This document shows, in pieces, positions 7,131 to 9,553 of a stretch of 9,553 nt of DNA. The notes under the pieces were generated by a model. The model did not search any database and had not been told where the DNA came from. It saw only the letters and a list, made by a program, of their open reading frames with translations. A program made the translations under genes and the position numbers. Positions within the stretch are counted from its first letter, which is position 1. Every line of letters starts with the position of its first letter. Source of the DNA: Chloroflexota bacterium (GTDB taxonomy: Bacteria > Chloroflexota > Dehalococcoidia > SM23-28-2); NCBI GenBank assembly GCA_030691665.1, contig JAUYDU010000448.1:1-9553 (forward strand), written 5' to 3'.

Positions 7131-7964
7131 CTAGGCCTCCCCCAGAACCTCTTTGCCATAGCCCATGTAGGCCGGCCTCTCGATGTCCAGGAAGTTGCCC
7201 ACCACCAGCTCGGCCTCCTTGCCCATGGTCACATCTATCTTCGTCACGTCCGCGTCGTCGTTCACCACACACTGCTTGCGGTACATCCACATCTCGTCCA
7301 CACCTTCGCCGATGTCGTTGGACTTGCCAAAGCTCACCGGGCAGGGGGCCACAATTTCGACGAAGGCGAAGCCCTTCTTCTGCATCGCCCGCTGCATCGC
7401 CTCCTGCGCCTGGCGCACGTGCAGGGCCGTCCAGCGGGCCACGAACACGGCGCCGCAGGCCGCCGCCAGGGCCGCCAGGTTGAAGGGCGGCTCCACGTTG
7501 CCGTAGGGGGTCGTGGTGGTGAAGGAGCCCATGGGCGTAGTGGGTCCTGCCTGGCCGCCGGTCATGCCATAGTTGAAATTGTTGACGCAGAAGACGTTGA
7601 TATCGATGTTACGGCGGGCGGCGTGGATGAAGTGGTTGCCGCCAATGGCGAACAGGTCGCCGTCGCCGCTGAACACTGTCACTTGGAGCTCGGGGTTGAC
7701 CAGCTTTAGGCCGGTGGCGAAAGGTATGGCGCGGCCGTGGGTGGTGTGGTAGGTGTCCAGGTTCATGTAGCCGGGAACCCGCGCCGAGCAGCCGATGCCG
7801 GACACGCAGATGTGCTTGTCCAGGGGTATGCCCGACTCCAGGATAGCGCGTGCGTAGCAGGCCATGACGGCGCCGATGCCGCAGCCCGGACACCAGATGT
7901 GGGGCAGCCGGTCACGTCTTAAGACAGCATCAATGGGGTGGCTGGCGACGGCGATCTCGGCCAC
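7131..7964 (-). CDS. korB: 2-oxoacid:ferredoxin oxidoreductase beta subunit, TPP- and [4Fe-4S]-binding (KorB)
   Basis: This 277-residue partner of KorA binds thiamine pyrophosphate and a [4Fe-4S] cluster. WCPGCG (24-29), IGCSAR (57-62) and PCPV (207-210) supply four cysteines, C25, C28, C59 and C208. Their spacing is that of the cluster ligands in known two-subunit OFORs. THGRA (75-79) and the TPP/Mg motif GDGD (100-103) followed by NNFNYGMTGGQ (128-138) are intact, so the active site looks functional. The GTG at 7964 is the first usable start after an in-frame stop. It has only a distant GAGG upstream, so translation probably depends on coupling to korA, 2 nt away. korC follows after 2 nt. 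The C-terminus lacks extra domains, as expected for the KGOR type. Confidence 0.94.
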   Translation of the reverse strand: MAEIAVASHPIDAVLRRDRLPHIWCPGCGIGAVMACYARAILESGIPLDKHICVSGIGCSARVPGYMNLDTYHTTHGRAIPFATGLKLVNPELQVTVFSGDGDLFAIGGNHFIHAARRNIDINVFCVNNFNYGMTGGQAGPTTPMGSFTTTTPYGNVEPPFNLAALAAACGAVFVARWTALHVRQAQEAMQRAMQKKGFAFVEIVAPCPVSFGKSNDIGEGVDEMWMYRKQCVVNDDADVTKIDVTMGKEAELVVGNFLDIERPAYMGYGKEVLGEA

Positions 7965-7966
7965 GG

Positions 7967-9124
7967 CTACATCACCACCTCTCTAATCGCATCCAGGATG
8001 GGCTCCGGCGGCATAATGGCCCCGCCGGCGTGATTGACGCCGACTACGGGGTGGCTTGTGAACCGCTCCACCTGGGTGATCATCTGGCCCAGATTCAACT
8101 CCGGCACGACGAAGGCCGCCGCCTGGCTGCTCAGCTCCCACACCTTCTGCCCGGCGAAGGGCCACAGGGTGATGAGTCGCAGGAGCCCGGCCCGGATGCC
8201 TTCCTGGCGGGCCAGAGCCACCGCTCGACGCGCCGAGCGCGCCGTGCACCCGTAGGCCACCACCACCACCTGCGCGTCATCCAGGAGCAGTTCTTCGTAC
8301 TCGATGATCTGGTGGGCATTCTGCCGGATCTTGGCTGCCAGGCGCCGCACCAGGCGGTCGTGGGGTTCGGCGAAGGTGGCCGGATATCCCTTTTCGTCGT
8401 GGGTAAGGCTGTCAACGTTCACTCGGTAGCCCTCGCCGGCGTGGACCATCGGCGGTACCAAGTCCTCATCTTCGGCTCGGAAGGGTAAGAAGGACTCGTC
8501 CCCAGGCGCATAGCGGGGCCGCTTCCGCTGCACCCGCGGGATCTGGTCGGCGGGGGGTATCGTCACCCGCTCCGCGGTGTGGCCGATTACCTCATCGGCC
8601 ATGACGAACACGGGGATGCGATAGCGGTCGGCGGTGTTGAAGGCCTTGATCACCAGGTCGAAGCTCTCCTGAGGCGAGGAAGGGGCATAGGCCACGATCT
8701 CGTAGTCGCCGTGGGAGCCCCACTTAGCCTGCATCACGTCGGCCTGTCCCGCCAGGGTGGGGAGGCCGGTGGAGGGGGAGCCCCGCTGGACGTCCACCAC
8801 CACGCACGGGGCCTCCATCATCACCGCCAGGCCGATGTTCTCCATCATCAGGCTGAAGCCTGGGCCAGAGGTGGCGGTCATGGCCCGGGCGCCGGCCATG
8901 GAGGCGCCGATGATGGCGGCCATGCTGGCTATCTCATCCTCCATCTGGGTGAAGACACCCCCCACCTCCGGCAGACGGCGGGATAGCCTCTCGGCGATCT
9001 CTGTCGAAGGGGTGATGGGGTAGCCGGCGAAGAAGTCGCAGCCGGCGGCCAGCCCGCCCTCGGCGCAGGCGACGTCGCCCATCAAGAAGTGCTGGCCGGT
9101 GAGGACGCGAGCATTGCCAGTCAC
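7967..9124 (-). CDS. korA: 2-oxoacid:ferredoxin oxidoreductase alpha subunit (2-oxoglutarate type, KorA)
   Basis: This 385-residue cytoplasmic subunit has the usual KorA length. With KorB it forms the catalytic core that converts a 2-oxoacid plus CoA to acyl-CoA, CO2 and reduced ferredoxin. The N-terminal pyrimidine-binding domain shows YPITPSTE (35-42), an acidic MEDE (61-64) and TSGPG (85-89). RGSPSTGLPT (114-123) corresponds to the family's usual RGGPSTGLPT. The C-terminal transketolase-like domain ends with PELNLGQM (341-348). The start is GTG at 9124, 6 nt after a perfect GGAGGT and overlapping the korD stop as GTGA. The stop is followed by korB after 2 nt. Family assignment is firm. Substrate choice (2-oxoglutarate, a branched-chain 2-oxoacid or another) cannot be fixed from sequence by eye, so the Kor name means closest type. 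Confidence 0.93.
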   Translation of the reverse strand: MTGNARVLTGQHFLMGDVACAEGGLAAGCDFFAGYPITPSTEIAERLSRRLPEVGGVFTQMEDEIASMAAIIGASMAGARAMTATSGPGFSLMMENIGLAVMMEAPCVVVDVQRGSPSTGLPTLAGQADVMQAKWGSHGDYEIVAYAPSSPQESFDLVIKAFNTADRYRIPVFVMADEVIGHTAERVTIPPADQIPRVQRKRPRYAPGDESFLPFRAEDEDLVPPMVHAGEGYRVNVDSLTHDEKGYPATFAEPHDRLVRRLAAKIRQNAHQIIEYEELLLDDAQVVVVAYGCTARSARRAVALARQEGIRAGLLRLITLWPFAGQKVWELSSQAAAFVVPELNLGQMITQVERFTSHPVVGVNHAGGAIMPPEPILDAIREVVM

Positions 9125-9166
9125 TGGCTAACCTCCGCCAGAGGCGGATTCGCCTCAGGCGAATCC
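9116..9166 (-). promoter_or_regulatory. Nested inverted repeats over the korD-korA junction, including the korA ribosome-binding site and start
   Basis: Four stems can be read here. GGATTCGCC (9146-9154) pairs with GGCGAATCC (9158-9166), loop 3. GAGGCG (9141-9146) pairs with CGCCTC (9151-9156), loop 4. TCCGCC (9134-9139) pairs with GGCGGA (9143-9148), loop 3. GCCAG (9116-9120) pairs with CTGGC (9124-9128), loop 3. The first three share bases and exclude one another. The korA Shine-Dalgarno GGAGGT (complement of 9131-9136) is half buried in the third stem. The GTG start (9124-9122) lies in the fourth. The DNA structure is seen directly; a regulatory role is inference. Confidence 0.5.
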
Positions 9167-9432
9167 TGAGCCTCTTCAGTGTAGATGGCGTACTCGGGGC
9201 AGATGATGGTGCAGAACTGACAGTTGGCGCACTCGCCGTCCTTGCCCGGCGCTACCACGGGATAGTGATATCCCTTGGTGTTCGTCGTCTGGGACTCGAC
9301 GAGGACGTCGCGGGGGCAAAAGTCGATGCAGAAGTCGCAGCCCTTGCAGCGGTCGGGGATAATAAAAACCTGGCCCCGCGGGATGTGCACCGTTGCGCCA
9401 TCCAGCGGTCGGCGTAGGAGGGCTTCCGCCAT
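9121..9432 (-). CDS. korD: 2x[4Fe-4S] ferredoxin subunit of 2-oxoacid:ferredoxin oxidoreductase (KorD/delta)
   Basis: This small 103-residue cytoplasmic protein carries two CxxCxxCxxxCP motifs. The first is CKGCDFCIDFCP at residues 29-40 and the second is CANCQFCTIICP at about 68-79. Together they bind two [4Fe-4S] clusters. In four-subunit 2-oxoacid oxidoreductases this delta subunit carries electrons from the TPP/Fe-S core to external ferredoxin. The ATG at 9432 is chosen because GGAGGTG lies 5 nt upstream. The gene opens the operon, and its TGA overlaps the korA GTG by 4 nt (GTGA). The last 17 or so residues, beyond the ferredoxin fold, are encoded by nested palindromes. They look like a dispensable tail, perhaps acquired from a repeat. 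The subunit assignment is secure from context; as an isolated protein it would only be called a ferredoxin. Confidence 0.9.
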   Translation of the reverse strand: MAEALLRRPLDGATVHIPRGQVFIIPDRCKGCDFCIDFCPRDVLVESQTTNTKGYHYPVVAPGKDGECANCQFCTIICPEYAIYTEEAQDSPEANPPLAEVSQ

Positions 9433-9463
9433 ACCGGCACCTCCGCGGGAAGTGAGTCCCGAC

Positions 9464-9553
9464 CTATCGGGGCCCGTCGGGCGTTGGCTGCTGGGCTCGC
9501 TGGCCGTTTGCCAAGCTGGCGAAGGTGACGCTGCTCAGCTTGGCCGTGGCCAT
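9464..9553 (-). CDS. Possible 3' end of an upstream gene (partial, uncertain)
   Basis: A minus-strand frame is open from the window edge to a TAG at 9466-9464, 29 codons. It ends 31 nt before the korD start, a spacing that would suit a preceding gene of the same operon. The visible peptide is rich in Ala, Gln and Pro, like a disordered C-terminal tail, and matches no family I recognise. An ATG happens to sit exactly at the edge, so a free-standing 29-residue peptide cannot be excluded. One other minus frame is also open here, but it runs on through korD out of frame and is a shadow. Length alone does not prove coding. Confidence 0.2.
   Translation of the reverse strand: MATAKLSSVTFASLANGQRAQQPTPDGPR
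9510..9544. repeat. 9-bp inverted repeat with 17-nt spacer
   Basis: GCCAAGCTG at 9510-9518 is perfectly complementary to CAGCTTGGC at 9536-9544, with 17 nt between the arms. It lies about 80-110 nt upstream of korD. It could be a two-half-site operator, a weak RNA hairpin or chance. No T-run follows on the minus strand, so an intrinsic terminator is unlikely. Confidence 0.4.

Larger units (their letters stand above)
9433..9553 (-). promoter_or_regulatory. Leader region of the kor-hdr-etf operon
   Basis: This is the stretch preceding korD. It contains a 9-bp inverted repeat (9510-9518 with 9536-9544) and a short hairpin (CCCGA at 9458-9462 with TCGGG at 9467-9471, loop 4 nt). It also holds a strong Shine-Dalgarno GGAGGTG (complement of 9438-9444) 5 nt before the korD ATG. 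I found no convincing -10/-35 pair. One TTGGCA-like hexamer is present, but it has no TATAAT-like partner at the right spacing. The real promoter may therefore lie upstream of the window. Confidence 0.4.

Noticed and set aside
6593..7159. N-terminal extension of HdrA by 189 codons in the same frame
   Set aside because: This part is korC read in another frame. It is Gly/Arg/Pro-rich and unlike any HdrA domain, while the ATG at 6592 starts directly with a Rossmann FAD motif and forms an ATGA overlap with korC.
7129..7290. 54-codon extension of KorC upstream of 7128
   Set aside because: It overlaps the conserved C-terminal coding of korB, and the family begins at MRRELRLAGFGGQG, just after a good ribosome-binding site.

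Overview
The window is GC-rich bacterial or archaeal DNA. Every convincing gene lies on the minus strand, so transcription runs from high to low coordinates. Eight genes are packed head to tail between 9432 and 143, with gaps of 2-3 nt or overlaps of 1-17 nt. They look like one translationally coupled operon. At least four of the eight start with GTG. The set suggests an anaerobe, or a lineage with anaerobic-type flavin/Fe-S chemistry. Chloroflexota is a plausible host from gene style, but this is a low-confidence guess and nothing in the window proves taxonomy.

Layout in transcription order: (1) a short leader at 9433-9553 with an inverted repeat, a small hairpin and a strong ribosome-binding site. 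An open frame touches the window edge and may be the tail of an upstream gene. (2) korD, korA, korB and korC (9432-6589) encode a four-subunit 2-oxoacid:ferredoxin oxidoreductase of the 2-oxoglutarate (KGOR) type. (3) A 1144-residue HdrA-like protein (6592-3158) contains two FAD modules, a heterodisulfide-reductase N-terminal domain, a C-terminal 2x[4Fe-4S] ferredoxin domain and a fused MvhD domain. (4) An HdrD-like protein (3174-1972) is an HdrC-HdrB fusion with two cubane ferredoxin motifs and two CCG domains. (5) etfA and etfB (1968-143) encode an electron-transfer flavoprotein whose beta subunit resembles the bifurcating type. (6) The 142-nt tail holds two related palindromes and no gene.

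Inferred working model: KorABCD oxidises a 2-oxoacid with CoA and CO2 release and passes low-potential electrons through KorD or ferredoxin. The HdrA/MvhD flavin-Fe-S hub and the HdrD-like subunit exchange these electrons with EtfAB, possibly by flavin-based bifurcation or confurcation. No hydrogenase, formate dehydrogenase, NADH-binding subunit or acyl-CoA dehydrogenase lies in the window. The terminal partners are therefore unknown, and the KOR-HdrAA/MvhD-HdrD-ETF combination is the main point of interest.
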